Assembly (NCBI GenBank): GCA_022841905.1
Contig: JALHQO010000002.1
Location: forward strand, 124,001-188,000
Direction: 5' to 3'
Length of the DNA stretch: 64,000 nt
Origin: Hyphomonadaceae bacterium
Lineage (GTDB): Bacteria; Pseudomonadota; Alphaproteobacteria; Caulobacterales; Aquidulcibacteraceae
In this document: in pieces, positions 8,909 to 18,603 of the stretch
How positions within the stretch are numbered: the first letter of the stretch is position 1
Layout: every line of letters begins with the position of its first letter
Translations under genes and position numbers: made by a program
Notes under the pieces: model-generated
Seen by the model: only the letters and a program-made list of their open reading frames with translations
What the model was told of the DNA's origin: nothing
Database searches by the model: none

Positions 8909-10090
8909 TCAGGCGGCAATGGTCTCCGGCGGAAAAACGCGCGCCCACATGCCATCAGGCTTGACCCAACCAAGCAGCGCACGCCGCAAGCTGTGCCAGC
9001 CGGCGCCGAGAATAAGCACGAAAGCGCCAAGCACGATCAGAGTCGTCGCCGCAAGCGCGCCCGCACCCAAGCCGGCAGCGTTCATCAGAACGCCGATCGC
9101 GACCCCCGCCGTAATCAGCGCTGAGACGATCAATGCACGCCGGTTGATCAATAGCGACACCACGCCAAGCAGCACGATCACGACGAGCGTTGCGCCCGCT
9201 TGGATGGCCGCCGTCCCCGCGTTTTCCGAGCCCGCCGCTACGACCAGACCGGTGTTCGGCGACATGGCGTTGCCATCACCCGTCAGCGCCTGACCGATGA
9301 GCGCGAAAGCGCCGTTCAAAATCAGCGGCGCAGCCGCGAAGTGAAGCCAGAATCCGTTGTCCGAGAACCGCGTTGCACGCTCCGGATCGCGCGCATCGAA
9401 CGCAACGCCCGCCAAGAAGAGCAGCGCGCCGAGGATGAGATAAAGTGTCGGCAGGAATTGTATGGTCAGATCAAAATTGGTGATCATGCACGCGACGACG
9501 ACGAAAGCTGCCGACGCCGCGCCGACTAGGCCCAGTGAAAACGGCAAGCGGAAGCGCAGATAAAAGGCCAACGGCGTCAGCACGCCAAGCCCCATCGCGA
9601 GCAAGATGCCCACACGCAGCTCAGGCGGCATGGATTCGAAGTTCGCGCCGGATTCGCCGAAATCACGGCCCAAAAGAACGCCCGCGTAAATCATGGCGCC
9701 GGCAACGATGGCGAAGATGGTCATAGCGCAAACGATCGCGATCGCCGGGAGAAACAAGCGCCTGCGGCGCGCGAACACTTCGCCGAGGCCCCACATCACC
9801 GCCACCGCGAGCGCGCAAAGAGTGCCGGTCGTGACCGTGCCCTGCTCCGGCGAAGCCGCCGTTGCCACGTAGGTGCCGATGCCAATGGCCATGCCGATGG
9901 CAAACAGCACAATACCGATCGCCAGGAAGACGTCATGGAAGTTGCGGATGAAGCGGAGATTCTCTTCGCCCGGCAGCGCGGCAACGGCGCCGGTGGCGCG
10001 CGTCGCCAGAAAATCATGCAGCGGTTGCACTTGCTCGGCGCCAATAACCCCTGCCGCCGCCGCCGCTTCGAGATCAGTCCGGTTGGCCAT
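8909..10090 (-). CDS. Polytopic membrane protein between hslV and hslU
   Basis: 393 residues, not recognised with certainty (DUF2157-like in general appearance). A soluble N-terminal stretch of about 45 residues ([16 protein letters not shown]) is followed by roughly ten hydrophobic segments, for example [38 protein letters not shown] and [15 protein letters not shown]. No catalytic motif is visible. Its start overlaps the end of hslV by 17 bases and hslU follows 53 bases downstream, so all three are probably co-transcribed. The usual arrangement is hslV directly followed by hslU. Confidence 0.8.
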   Translation of the reverse strand: MANRTDLEAAAAAGVIGAEQVQPLHDFLATRATGAVAALPGEENLRFIRNFHDVFLAIGIVLFAIGMAIGIGTYVATAASPEQGTVTTGTLCALAVAVMWGLGEVFARRRRLFLPAIAIVCAMTIFAIVAGAMIYAGVLLGRDFGESGANFESMPPELRVGILLAMGLGVLTPLAFYLRFRLPFSLGLVGAASAAFVVVACMITNFDLTIQFLPTLYLILGALLFLAGVAFDARDPERATRFSDNGFWLHFAAAPLILNGAFALIGQALTGDGNAMSPNTGLVVAAGSENAGTAAIQAGATLVVIVLLGVVSLLINRRALIVSALITAGVAIGVLMNAAGLGAGALAATTLIVLGAFVLILGAGWHSLRRALLGWVKPDGMWARVFPPETIAA

Positions 10091-10628
10091 TAAGCGTCTC
10101 CACCGTCAGATTGCCGTTGGTATAGACGCATATGTCCGCCGCAATCGCCATCGCTTTGCGAGCAATGGCCTCGGCGTCCTCGATGTGGTCATAGAGCGCC
10201 CGCGCGGCAGCCAGAGCATAGTTTCCGCCGGAGCCCACGGCGATCACTTTGTGTTCCGGGTCGAGTACGTCGCCCGCCCCGGTAATCAGAAATGTCTCCT
10301 TCGCGTCGGCGACGATCAGCATGGCGTCGAGCCGGCGCAGCGCGCGATCGGTGCGCCAGTCTTTCGCGAGTTCGACGGCGGCGCGCGCTAGCTGCTTTGG
10401 GAAACGCTCAAGCTTTTGTTCGAGCCGTTCGAACAGCGCAAAGGCGTCCGCCGTAGCGCCGGCGAAACCGACAATGACTTCGCCATTGCCGAGCTGACGC
10501 ACCTTGCGCGCATTGCCTTTGAGTATGGTCGGCCCTGCCGACACCTGGCCGTCGCCAGCGATGACGACTTTGCCGCCCTTGCGAACGCAAACGATTGTGG
10601 TGCCGTGCCAGTTTTGCTCGTCGCTCAT
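10074..10628 (-). CDS. hslV: ATP-dependent protease subunit HslV
   Basis: Threonine peptidase of the HslVU (ClpQY) complex. 184 residues. The motif [10 protein letters not shown] places the nucleophile at T10 after a nine-residue leader (MSDEQNWHG) that must be removed, unlike E. coli where Thr follows Met directly. Further family motifs are [28 protein letters not shown] and [16 protein letters not shown]. The start at 10628 is the only Met giving a normal N-terminus. It is 31 bases downstream of the GGDEF-EAL gene and overlaps the membrane protein gene that follows. Confidence 0.97.
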   Translation of the reverse strand: MSDEQNWHGTTIVCVRKGGKVVIAGDGQVSAGPTILKGNARKVRQLGNGEVIVGFAGATADAFALFERLEQKLERFPKQLARAAVELAKDWRTDRALRRLDAMLIVADAKETFLITGAGDVLDPEHKVIAVGSGGNYALAAARALYDHIEDAEAIARKAMAIAADICVYTNGNLTVETLNGQPD

Positions 10629-10659
10629 GCGCCAGATGTGGCGGAGCGACCGCTCGCGA

Positions 10660-12759
10660 TCAAGCCGCGTCTTCGGAATCGATCTCTTCGCCGGCCTGGC
10701 GGCGCAGCACTTCGGCGAACTCAGCGGCCGGCATGGCGGCGCCGAAGAGGAAGCCCTGGACCCAATGGCAGCCGCGCGAGGCGACGAATTCCATGTCTTC
10801 GCGCCGCTCAATGCCTTCGGCCACGACTTCCATGTTCAGCGTCCGCGACAGCGCCAAGATCATATCGACGATCGCCGCCGCCTGCTCATCGCCCTGCTCC
10901 AATGCTCGAATGAACTGCTGGTCGATCTTGATCACATCGAACGGCAGCTTTGACAGCGCAGCCAAGCTGGAATGGCCGCAGCCGAAGTCGTCGATGGCCA
11001 GGCGTATGCCGGCTTCTTTCAGCGGGTTGATGATGCGTAGCGCCCGATCCGGATCTTCCATGACCACGGATTCAGTAATTTCGAGCTCAAGCTGCGACGG
11101 TGCAAGCCCTGCGTGCTGCACCACGCGCAGAACTTGATCGGCAAAGCGATCGCTGCGGAATTGCAGTGCCGAGACGTTGACCGCCACTTTCGCAGGATAG
11201 CCTGAGCGCGACCAGGCGGCCGCTTTCCAGCACGCTTCGCGCATGATCGCATCGGAAAGCGCGCCGATGAGGCCGCTCTCTTCAGCAACCGGAATAAAAC
11301 GGCCGGGGCTGACGATGGTGCGGTCCGGGCGGATCCAGCGCGCCAGCGCTTCACAGCCCTCGACGCGCCCAGTGGCAACGTTGATCTTCGGCTGGAAGTA
11401 AGCGCGGAACTCGTTGCGCTCCAGCGCGCCGCGCATTTCGCGCTCCAGCGTGACCCGCGCCACCGCTTCGCGATCGAGCGATTGTGTGAACACCTTCACG
11501 CGCGCGGGCGAGTTTTGCGCCGCGCCCATTGCCATGCGGGCGTGACGGATCACGGTTTCCGCGTCGCGGCCGTCGCGCGGCGCAAGCGCCACACCGCAAC
11601 AAGCGCCCAAAGTCAGTTTGTGGCCGCGCCACTCGAAGGTTTGATTGAGCGCTGCGTTGAGGTGTTGGGCAAAGCGCGCCGCCTCCCCTTGCGAAGCCAA
11701 ATCCGGCACGAACACCGCAAACTCGGCGGCGCCAAGACGCGCCGGCAGCGCCGCTTGCTGTTGCTGCGAGCGCAGCCGCACGACGCGATCGACTGTGCGC
11801 GTCGAAGCGACCAGCCGCTCCGCGACAACACGCAAGAAGTCGCGCGACGAGTCTGGATCGAGCGTTTGCAGCAGGCGCGGCAGGCGTTGCAATTCGAAAA
11901 CCGCCACTGCGCCAGCGCCAGCCTCGCGCTGTTGCATGATAGCGTGATCGACCTCGCGCACGAAGCGGTCGTGGTTGGGCAGGCGGGTGACGGGATCGAC
12001 GTAGGCGATTTCCTGGATCTGACGCATCGAAGCGTCGAGACGGCCGATCATCTTGTTGAACGCCGTGGCCAACGTTTCGAACTCATCGCCAGTGCGCAGC
12101 TCGATCGGCGCCGCCTCGCCGTTTTCAGCGATCCGCTCTGCGAATTCCGCGAGCGTATCGAGCGGCGCCACTGCGCGGCGGACAAAGTGGGATGTGATCG
12201 GGATCGCGGCAATGACGAGGCACGCGAGGATCAGCAAGAAGGGCGCGAGCGCTGGCAGCGCTGCGAACCGGTAGGCCATGCCATCCCACATGATGACGCC
12301 GACGCCGACAAGCTGACCTTCGCGAACAATCGGCGCGCCGATCGCCAAGCCGCCGGCTGCACGCTCATAAGCGACTTCTCGCGTTTCTAGAATGCGCGCA
12401 GCCACTGCCGCCGTAGCGTTTGTCTCGGCTTCCGTGCCGCCGCTTTGGACGATCACAGCACCGCTGCTGTCATAGACAGCCAAGCGCTCGACTTCGCTGC
12501 GCGAGGCGGTTTGCTCGGCCATCACGCCGAGGCTGTGCATGTCGCCCGCTGCGAGCAAGTCGCCGGCGACAGTGCCGAGGTGAATTGCGAGGCCTTGGGT
12601 GACGTGCAGCTGGTGGCGCGCGCTTTCGCGCTGAGCGCCGAACATCACGGTTGCGGCGGAGAGCACCGCAGTGACGATCAGCAGCACGCAGGCAAACAGC
12701 ACCGCGCGCGCGGCCAGCCCTTTCGGGCGGCGCAAGGCGATGGCGCTAATCTGACCCAA
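10660..12759 (-). CDS. Membrane GGDEF-EAL protein, probable c-di-GMP phosphodiesterase
   Basis: 699 residues. A membrane segment (about 18-45), a periplasmic sensor region, a second membrane segment (about 175-198) and a HAMP-like linker precede a GGDEF-type domain (about 250-410) and an EAL domain (about 430-685). The GGDEF signature is replaced by GAAEF, so cyclase activity is probably lost. The EAL domain keeps the expected motifs: [36 protein letters not shown] and EGIER. It should therefore hydrolyse cyclic di-GMP. The start is TTG, supported by GGAG 6 bases upstream. It ends 31 bases before hslV. Confidence 0.92.
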   Translation of the reverse strand: MGQISAIALRRPKGLAARAVLFACVLLIVTAVLSAATVMFGAQRESARHQLHVTQGLAIHLGTVAGDLLAAGDMHSLGVMAEQTASRSEVERLAVYDSSGAVIVQSGGTEAETNATAAVAARILETREVAYERAAGGLAIGAPIVREGQLVGVGVIMWDGMAYRFAALPALAPFLLILACLVIAAIPITSHFVRRAVAPLDTLAEFAERIAENGEAAPIELRTGDEFETLATAFNKMIGRLDASMRQIQEIAYVDPVTRLPNHDRFVREVDHAIMQQREAGAGAVAVFELQRLPRLLQTLDPDSSRDFLRVVAERLVASTRTVDRVVRLRSQQQQAALPARLGAAEFAVFVPDLASQGEAARFAQHLNAALNQTFEWRGHKLTLGACCGVALAPRDGRDAETVIRHARMAMGAAQNSPARVKVFTQSLDREAVARVTLEREMRGALERNEFRAYFQPKINVATGRVEGCEALARWIRPDRTIVSPGRFIPVAEESGLIGALSDAIMREACWKAAAWSRSGYPAKVAVNVSALQFRSDRFADQVLRVVQHAGLAPSQLELEITESVVMEDPDRALRIINPLKEAGIRLAIDDFGCGHSSLAALSKLPFDVIKIDQQFIRALEQGDEQAAAIVDMILALSRTLNMEVVAEGIERREDMEFVASRGCHWVQGFLFGAAMPAAEFAEVLRRQAGEEIDSEDAA

Positions 12760-12890
12760 GCGTGTCTCCAGTTCTGCGCATGCGCGCGCGAGAACTCTTG
12801 GGCTAATTTGGTTAGGAGGGGCTGAAGACCGCTCGCCAACACAAGGTCATGATTGCGCAAGCAAGCTTAAGCCGCCGTTGAGAAACGCGG

Positions 12891-13421
12891 TTACTCGGCG
12901 TTCTTCTTCAAGAAGACGTAATAGGCGCCGGCGCCGCCATGGGCGCGGTGCGCTTGAGCAAAGCCAGAGACGATGGCGCGTAGGTCGCCGTCAGCCAGCC
13001 ACTCCGGCAAGCGTTGGCGCAACACGCCCGGCCCGGCCCGGCCGACGCCGGTGACGACGATGACGGTGCGGTCACCCCGCTTGTAAGCCGCGCGCAGGAA
13101 GCGACCCAACGTGGCGCGCGCTGTTTCCTGTGTATGACCGTGCAGATCGAGCGTGCCGCCAATCTCGATCTTGCCGCGACGCACGCGTTTTTCGTTGCCG
13201 CGGTTGGCGGGTGGCGGTGCTGGCGCGCGCGTTGGCGTAGGCGTTGATCGGACAGGCGCTGCCGCCGCTTTCACGATCGGCTTGCGCGGCGGCTCTGTGT
13301 TGTCCGGCTTGCGCGCGACGATGGCTGACTTGGCGGCGCGCTTGCGCGGCTTCACGCGCTCAACGACGCGCCGCCATAATTGTTGCTCGTCATCGGAGAG
13401 GTCGCGGCCGCGCTTGCTCAC
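12891..13421 (-). CDS. Smr-domain protein
   Basis: About 176 residues. A basic, Pro-rich N-terminal half is followed by a C-terminal Smr domain (LDLHGHTQETARATLGRFL, VTGVGRAGPGVLRQRLPEWL, AHGGAGAYYVFLKK), a nuclease-like fold found in MutS2 and stand-alone proteins in alphaproteobacteria. The LDLHG motif is intact. I chose the GTG at 13421 because it overlaps the stop of the upstream Tim44-domain gene as GTGA, indicating translational coupling; an upstream ATG at 13448 would overlap by 31 bases. Confidence 0.88.
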   Translation of the reverse strand: MSKRGRDLSDDEQQLWRRVVERVKPRKRAAKSAIVARKPDNTEPPRKPIVKAAAAPVRSTPTPTRAPAPPPANRGNEKRVRRGKIEIGGTLDLHGHTQETARATLGRFLRAAYKRGDRTVIVVTGVGRAGPGVLRQRLPEWLADGDLRAIVSGFAQAHRAHGGAGAYYVFLKKNAE

Positions 13422-14014
13422 GCAGCGGTGACGCGGCCCAAATACCAATTGGGATTGGACGAGCGCACGTCACGCTCGAACGTCCATTTTTCGCGCGCAT
13501 CGCGGATGCCAGTCGCGCCCTCGGCCAACTCGGCCTCGAACTTCACAGTGACGCGCGCGGTGTCGCCTTGCAGAGCCGCGTCGGCGATCTCGGCCGACTT
13601 CAGCCGCACCAGCTCGGGCCCGACGTCGCCGCTGGCTTCACGGGCGGTAATCGCTGCAGCGTAGGAGTCGAATACACGCGGCGTCAGCAAATCGCGCAGC
13701 GTATCACGGTCGCCCTTGGCGAAGGCGCCGACAATCATCTCATAAGCCGACTTTGCGCCGGCGACGAAGAATTCTGGGTCGAAGCTGGGGTCAGCGCGCA
13801 TGATGGCGACCAGGCCCTCGCCGCCCGCGCCAGCGCTTACAGCGGTCGGCAGGGGCTTAGCCAGAGGAACATCCGGCGCGATGCCGCCCTGAGCCGGCGC
13901 CGGCCGCGGTTCGCGTTCCTCGCCGGTGCGGCGTCCAAGCGTCACGTACAGCCGGAACAGCACAAAGCCGGCGACGAGCGCCAGCACGAAAATCTCAATC
14001 AAGCCCTGGTCCAA
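13418..14014 (-). CDS. Tim44/TimA-domain inner membrane protein
   Basis: 198 residues. One N-terminal membrane segment (about residues 5-22, LIEIFVLALVAGFVLFRLYVT), a charged Pro-rich linker, then a Tim44-like domain of cystatin/NTF2 type fold (PSFDPEFFVAGAKSAYEMIV, LLTPRVFDSYAAAI, KWTFERDV). The family is related to the mitochondrial import motor protein Tim44; the bacterial role is unproven but its genes habitually sit by secB. secB is divergent 158 bases away, and the Smr gene overlaps downstream. Confidence 0.9.
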   Translation of the reverse strand: MDQGLIEIFVLALVAGFVLFRLYVTLGRRTGEEREPRPAPAQGGIAPDVPLAKPLPTAVSAGAGGEGLVAIMRADPSFDPEFFVAGAKSAYEMIVGAFAKGDRDTLRDLLTPRVFDSYAAAITAREASGDVGPELVRLKSAEIADAALQGDTARVTVKFEAELAEGATGIRDAREKWTFERDVRSSNPNWYLGRVTAA

Positions 14015-14171
14015 AGACGTGCTCCCAAGCGCGCCAAGCTGTCGCGGATGACGCCTGCCGCTTTAAGATAGTGCCAACAGGTACGTTCCGCCAGCACGGT
14101 TGCCTTGGCCGCGCCGCCGCAGCATGCTGGCGCCCTCCCCCGGATCTCATTTCAGACGCGAGTTGTGGCGC

Positions 14172-14687
14172 ATGAACACGCACCCGGCCCCCGATGGCGG
14201 CCAAGTTCCAGCCGATTCCCCTCACCTGCGCGTACTCGCGCAATACGTGAAGGAACTGTCATTTCGAAATGCCGCCGCCGCCGCGGCCCAGGCCTACGAC
14301 ATCCAGCCCACGATCGACATGGGCGTTGAAGTGAAGTCGCGCTCCATGGGCGATCGCGGCGACGCCTTCGAGGTCGATCTATGCATTAACGTCAATGCCC
14401 GCCGCAACGACGAGGTGATGTTCTCAGCCGACCTCGTCTATGCGGGCCTATTTCAGTTCATGAATGTGCGCCAAGAGGACGTCGAGCCGCTGATCTGGAT
14501 CGAATGCCCGCGGCTGCTCTTCCCGTTCAGCCGGCAGATTTTGGCTGAGGTCACGCGCGAGGGCGGCTACCCGCCGCTGCTGATCAACCCGATCGACTTC
14601 ACGCCGCTCTATTGGGCCGAGTTGCGCGATCGCCAGAGCCGCACCGAGCAGCAACAGCCGCCGCAAGCTCAGGCCAGCAGCTTCTAA
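14172..14687 (+). CDS. secB: Protein-export chaperone SecB
   Basis: 171 residues. Tetrameric cytosolic chaperone that keeps precursors unfolded and hands them to SecA. Family sequence is clear throughout: LAQYVKELSFRNAAA near the N-terminus, VLVN-type core EVDLCINVNARR, YAGLFQF, IECPRLLFPFSRQI and EGGYPPLLINPIDF. The tail is Gln/Ala-rich. The start at 14172 gives a family-typical length; an upstream Met at 14100 would add an unlikely basic leader. It is convergent with dnaQ, with only 3 bases between the two stops. Confidence 0.96.
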   Translation: MNTHPAPDGGQVPADSPHLRVLAQYVKELSFRNAAAAAAQAYDIQPTIDMGVEVKSRSMGDRGDAFEVDLCINVNARRNDEVMFSADLVYAGLFQFMNVRQEDVEPLIWIECPRLLFPFSRQILAEVTREGGYPPLLINPIDFTPLYWAELRDRQSRTEQQQPPQAQASSF

Positions 14688-14690
14688 AGA

Positions 14691-15431
14691 CTAGCTTCCG
14701 GTTTTCAGCCAAAGCGCGTTCGGCCCAAGCCCGCCGATGAACGTCGCGTGCGCGGCCTCCTCCTCCGCAGTGAGGCGTGGCGCAAGCGGTGTCGCCCGCG
14801 GCTGACGGCGCGCGAACTGCACGGCGCGCACAGTCGTCGACTCTGTCGCGACCTCCACGGGATCGAACGCCAGCCTCTGCTCGCGCCCGCCCTTGAGCTG
14901 CAAATAGACCTCGGCCAAAATACGCGCGTCGATCAAGGCGCCGTGGCCGCCCGCGCCTTTGCGCGCGGTGAGATCGAAACCGTAGCGATCGAGCTGAAAG
15001 CGCTTTGCCAGCGCGTCGAGCGAACACGACGCGCCTGGAAATCTTTTACGCGCAATCATCAGCGTATCGACAAAGCGCTCAGCTGGGTGGGGCTCGCGGC
15101 GCAGACGGCGTAGCTCGGCGTTGAGGAAGCCCTGATCGAACGCCGCATTGTGCGCCACCAGCGGCGCATCGCCGACGAACTCCAAGAACTCATCGGCAAC
15201 TTCGGCGAACTTGCGATGCTGCACCAGAAAGTCGCGCGTCAGCCCGTGCACGCGCACGACTTCATCAGGCACGCTGCGTTCGGGGTTGAGATAGACGTGA
15301 TACTCGCGGCCGGTGCGCTCGAGATTGAACAGCTCGACGCAGCCGATTTCGACGATGCGGTCGCGGAGTTCGACCTCGAGGTGGTCCGGAAAAACGCCGG
15401 TGGTTTCCGTATCGAACACGATTTCGCGCAT
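14691..15431 (-). CDS. dnaQ: DNA polymerase III epsilon subunit (3'-5' proofreading exonuclease)
   Basis: 246 residues. DEDDh exonuclease that proofreads for the replicative polymerase. Exo I DTETTG (7-12), exo II HNAAFD (about 113-118) and exo III HGALIDA (about 183-189, with catalytic His and Asp) are all present. A C-terminal extension of about 50 residues after the nuclease core probably contacts the alpha subunit. It is the last gene of a leftward cluster ppsR-maf-aroE-coaE-dnaQ, 10 bases after coaE. Confidence 0.96.
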   Translation of the reverse strand: MREIVFDTETTGVFPDHLEVELRDRIVEIGCVELFNLERTGREYHVYLNPERSVPDEVVRVHGLTRDFLVQHRKFAEVADEFLEFVGDAPLVAHNAAFDQGFLNAELRRLRREPHPAERFVDTLMIARKRFPGASCSLDALAKRFQLDRYGFDLTARKGAGGHGALIDARILAEVYLQLKGGREQRLAFDPVEVATESTTVRAVQFARRQPRATPLAPRLTAEEEAAHATFIGGLGPNALWLKTGS

Positions 15432-15441
15432 GGATAACGCG

Positions 15442-16035
15442 CTAATCCTGTTTGCGCAGCGCGTCCAGCACCGCCCTGACCTGCTCGCGCGTCGCCTCCA
15501 GCGCGCCGCCCGTATCGATCACGAAATCGGCGCGCGCGCGCTTTTCGGCATCGGGGACCTGGCGGGCCAGCAGCGCCTCGAATTTTTCCGCCGTCATGCC
15601 CGGACGCGCCAGCACCCGCTCGCGCTGCACGTCGGCCGGCGCGGACACGACGACGATTTTGTCAAACAGAGCAGCACTCGAAGACTCGAACAAAAGTGGG
15701 ATATCGAGCACTACAATACCGGCGCCGCCCACGAGGCTGGCTTGCAGAAACTTCGCCTGCGCTTTGCGCACGAGTGGATGCACGATCGCTTCCAGCCGCT
15801 TGATCGCCTCGGCATCGCCGACAACGCGCGCCGACAGCGCTGTGCGGTCGATGCCGCCATCCTTGGTAACACCGGGAAACGCCGCTTCAATCGGCACAAC
15901 CGCCGCGCCGCCTGGTTCATAGAGCGCATGCACGGCGGCGTCTGAATCGAACGCCGGCGCGCCCTCCTCCGCGAACATTTTGGCGACGGTCGACTTGCCC
16001 ATGCCGATCGATCCGGTGAGACCAACCACTTTCAT
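15442..16035 (-). CDS. coaE: Dephospho-CoA kinase
   Basis: Last step of coenzyme A synthesis: ATP-dependent phosphorylation of the 3'-OH of dephospho-CoA. 197 residues. P-loop [12 protein letters not shown] (5-16). Substrate motifs include [35 protein letters not shown] and RVLARPGMT. The start at 16035 overlaps the aroE stop as ATGA; a longer frame to 16095 is inside aroE and is not needed. Confidence 0.96.
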   Translation of the reverse strand: MKVVGLTGSIGMGKSTVAKMFAEEGAPAFDSDAAVHALYEPGGAAVVPIEAAFPGVTKDGGIDRTALSARVVGDAEAIKRLEAIVHPLVRKAQAKFLQASLVGGAGIVVLDIPLLFESSSAALFDKIVVVSAPADVQRERVLARPGMTAEKFEALLARQVPDAEKRARADFVIDTGGALEATREQVRAVLDALRKQD

Positions 16036-16853
16036 GCAAGAGCCGCCATGAGCCGCGCGCGCGCCTTCTCGGTATCGGGTTTCACGCCGAACCAAAGTTC
16101 AAACGAGCGCGCACCCTGGTGAATGAACATGCCGAGGCCATCCATCGCCGTGAGCCCACGCGCCCGCGCCGAGGCGAGCAACGCGGTTTCAAGCGGCCGG
16201 TACACAATGTCAGCCACAATAGCGTTTGGCCGCGTGAACTGCACTGGCCAGTCTGGGTTCGGCTGCCCAACCATACCCAGCGTGGTGGTTTGCACGATCA
16301 AATCCGCGGCGCCGAAGCCGCGCTCAAGATCATCCCAGCGGAGAGAACGCCCGTTGCGCATGCTCGACGCGACAGAGTTTGCGCGCTCAGGCGTGCGGTT
16401 GGCAAAATGAATAGTGTCCACGTGTGGTGACAGCGCCGCGCCTATCCCCTGCGCCGCGCCGCCAGCGCCGACGATCAGCACGCGCTTCACCCGCCCACGC
16501 CAATCCGGCGCGGATTCATCCAGTGAATCGAGAAAGCCAGCACCGTCTGTGTTGAAGGCGGAGAGCGAGCCGTCCTTCTCCCAGCGTAAGACGTTAGCGA
16601 CCGGGCCTTCGCTTCGGTCAGCAGCGGCAGCAGCGGCTTCCTTATGAGGCACGGTGACGTTCAGCCCGGCAAAGCCCATGCCCTTCAGCGCACGAAGGGC
16701 CGCCGTTGCGTCGTCACTCTTCAGCGGCAGCGCAACATAAACAGCATCAAGCCCATGATCGGCGATCCAGGCATTATGCATCAATGGCGACAGCGAGTGG
16801 CCGACCGGATCGCCAATTACAGCGAGCACTTTGGTGGCGGCTGTGATCGTCAT
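16032..16853 (-). CDS. aroE: Shikimate dehydrogenase
   Basis: Reduces 3-dehydroshikimate to shikimate with NADPH in aromatic amino acid synthesis. 273 residues. Shikimate-binding HSLSP (19-23), catalytic Lys in NVTVPHK (K71) and catalytic Asp in FNTDGAGF (D103). The NADP-binding loop is GAGGAAQ (129-135). The C-terminal [12 protein letters not shown] helix is also present. It overlaps maf upstream and coaE downstream by 4 bases each (ATGA). Confidence 0.97.
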   Translation of the reverse strand: MTITAATKVLAVIGDPVGHSLSPLMHNAWIADHGLDAVYVALPLKSDDATAALRALKGMGFAGLNVTVPHKEAAAAAADRSEGPVANVLRWEKDGSLSAFNTDGAGFLDSLDESAPDWRGRVKRVLIVGAGGAAQGIGAALSPHVDTIHFANRTPERANSVASSMRNGRSLRWDDLERGFGAADLIVQTTTLGMVGQPNPDWPVQFTRPNAIVADIVYRPLETALLASARARGLTAMDGLGMFIHQGARSFELWFGVKPDTEKARARLMAALA

Positions 16854-17440
16854 GCCTGCGCCACGCCGTGTTCGCGCAAGAACGCCAAGAGCGGCAGAAG
16901 CGGCAGTCCAAGCACGGAGAAATAATCGCCTTCAACGCGCTCAAACAATTGCGCGCCGAGACCCTCCAGTTGATAGGCGCCCACCGATCGCAACGTCGCC
17001 TCACCCGCCCGCGCCATATAGTCGTCGAGAAACGCGTCGGAGAACGCACGCATCTTCAGCTTCGGCGTATCGATGTGGCGCCAGATGATTGCACCTTCGC
17101 GGGCGACAACGGCGGCGGTGATTAGCTCATGCGTGCGTCCACGCAGTCTCAACAAATGGGCGCGCGCTTCTGCGACATCCTTCGGCTTGTCCAACACCTC
17201 GCCCTCGATCGCCAACATCTGGTCGGCGCCAATCACGAAATCCGGCAAGTTGCGTGAAACACTGAGGGCCTTGAGTTCAGCCAGCATGTCAGCCTGATCG
17301 CGTGGCTTCATGCCGTTGGCGCGCAAGCTGGCTTTCGCCGCTTCCTCATCCACGCGCGGCGTTTGCACGGCGATCTTCAGGCCCGCCGCTTCCAGCATAT
17401 GCCTGCGCGCGGCGCTTCCCGAAGCAAGGATCAAACTCAC
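16850..17440 (-). CDS. Maf-like nucleoside triphosphate pyrophosphatase
   Basis: 196 residues. Maf/YhdE/YceF family: hydrolyses non-canonical or methylated nucleoside triphosphates to monophosphates. The signature LASGSAARRHML (about 5-16), the active-site segment VIGADQMLAIEGEVLDKP and the region LRGRTHELITA are present. It starts with GTG overlapping the ppsR stop as GTGA and ends overlapping aroE. Which base it prefers (UTP/TTP or m7GTP type) cannot be settled by eye. Confidence 0.92.
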   Translation of the reverse strand: MSLILASGSAARRHMLEAAGLKIAVQTPRVDEEAAKASLRANGMKPRDQADMLAELKALSVSRNLPDFVIGADQMLAIEGEVLDKPKDVAEARAHLLRLRGRTHELITAAVVAREGAIIWRHIDTPKLKMRAFSDAFLDDYMARAGEATLRSVGAYQLEGLGAQLFERVEGDYFSVLGLPLLPLLAFLREHGVAQA

Positions 17441-18264
17441 TGGCCGCGATGCTCCGCCAGGAGGTTCAGCACGCCTGCGGCGGTTTCCTCGATCGATCGG
17501 CGTGAAACATCGATCGTCGGCCAGCCCTCGCGCTCGAACAGCTTCTGCGCCTCCATCACCTCACGGCGCACTTCATCTTCGTCCGTATAGGAGCCGGCGC
17601 GCGTTTCCTTCATCGCCACCAAACGATTGCGACGGATGTGAATGAGACGGTCGGCGGAAATCAGCAGGCCGACCACCAGCGGCCGCTCTTCGGCAAACAA
17701 TTCCGGCGGCAGCGGCACGCCTGGCACCATCGGCACATTCGCGGCCTTCACGCCACGGTGCGCGAGATAAACACTGGTTGGCGTTTTCGAGGTGCGGCTG
17801 ACGCCTACGAGGATCACGTCGGCATCGCTCAGTTCGACCACCGCCTGGCCATCATCGTGATCCATGGCGAAGTCGAGCGCGTCGATGCGCTTGAAGTATT
17901 CCGCGTTGAGCTTGCGCGCCGCTCCTACTCGATGGTTCAGTTCGAGGCCCAGATAGCGCGAGGTGGCGTCCAGCACTGGATCAAGCACGGCCACACATGT
18001 CATGCCCATCTTGGCGCACGCCTCCTCCAACACGGCCCGGTGGTCGAGATTGGAGAGGGTGAACATGACGATGCCCGGGGCATCCTCAATCTCCTTGATC
18101 ACCCGCTCCAGCTGCCGCACCGAGCGGACCAGGAAGTAGGAGTGTTCCACAGGCAGGACGTTATCGAACTGGGCGCAAGTCGCGCGCATGACCCCGGCCA
18201 GCGTCTCGCCGGTAGAGTCCGAGACCAGGTGGACGTTGAAATAGATCGCCAAGCGTTCGCGCAT
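17437..18264 (-). CDS. ppsR: Pyruvate phosphate dikinase/PEP synthase regulatory kinase-pyrophosphorylase (DUF299)
   Basis: About 275 residues. DUF299 proteins phosphorylate and dephosphorylate PEP synthase or pyruvate phosphate dikinase in response to ADP. Family sequence: LVSDSTGETL at the N-terminus, FTLSNLDHR, and the P-loop-like VGVSRTSKTPTSVYLA. I list the ATG at 18264; a GTG at 18273 in the same frame is equally possible. It reads leftward away from the probable origin; in Caulobacter the origin lies between hemE and a gene in this position. Confidence 0.93.
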   Translation of the reverse strand: MRERLAIYFNVHLVSDSTGETLAGVMRATCAQFDNVLPVEHSYFLVRSVRQLERVIKEIEDAPGIVMFTLSNLDHRAVLEEACAKMGMTCVAVLDPVLDATSRYLGLELNHRVGAARKLNAEYFKRIDALDFAMDHDDGQAVVELSDADVILVGVSRTSKTPTSVYLAHRGVKAANVPMVPGVPLPPELFAEERPLVVGLLISADRLIHIRRNRLVAMKETRAGSYTDEDEVRREVMEAQKLFEREGWPTIDVSRRSIEETAAGVLNLLAEHRGQ

Positions 18265-18273
18265 GGGTGTCAC

Positions 18274-18603
18274 ATATCAGGCTTGTGCGGCTTGTGGACA
18301 AGCTGTTGAAGAGAGGCGTGTTCAGCCACGCCTATCCGCCGAGGGGCCAAGTTCAGCGATTGTTGCTTAACCCAACCGGCGATTCCTCCCCGGCCTCTCC
18401 ACAGTCGCTAATGTTAGGCACAGACGAATCGTGACGCGTCGCCGCATGCGCCAAGCTGCTCACTGCTAAGGGCTTTCGCCCCGGCGCCAGGAATGGCAAG
18501 TCTGGGGACAAGCTGTGGGCAGTGAACTTCTCCCGGAAACTAGGTCGCTACAACAACGAGTCCCCTATACATCGGGATTCAAGTTTTAAGTTTAGAGGAC
18601 GGA
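18274..18603. other. Probable chromosomal replication origin (Cori-like)
   Basis: 330-base spacer between ppsR (leftward) and hemE (rightward), the position of the Caulobacter origin. Seen here: a DnaA-box-like TGTGGACAA at 18294-18302 (one mismatch to the inverse of TTATCCACA), a weaker TGGGGACAA at 18502-18510, CTCTCCACA near 18406, three GANTC sites (GATTC near 18381, GAATC near 18425, GATTC near 18577), a TTAACC half site near 18368 and an AT-rich patch 18570-18596. Coding strand switches across it. Synteny plus motifs make this likely but not proven. Confidence 0.65.
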
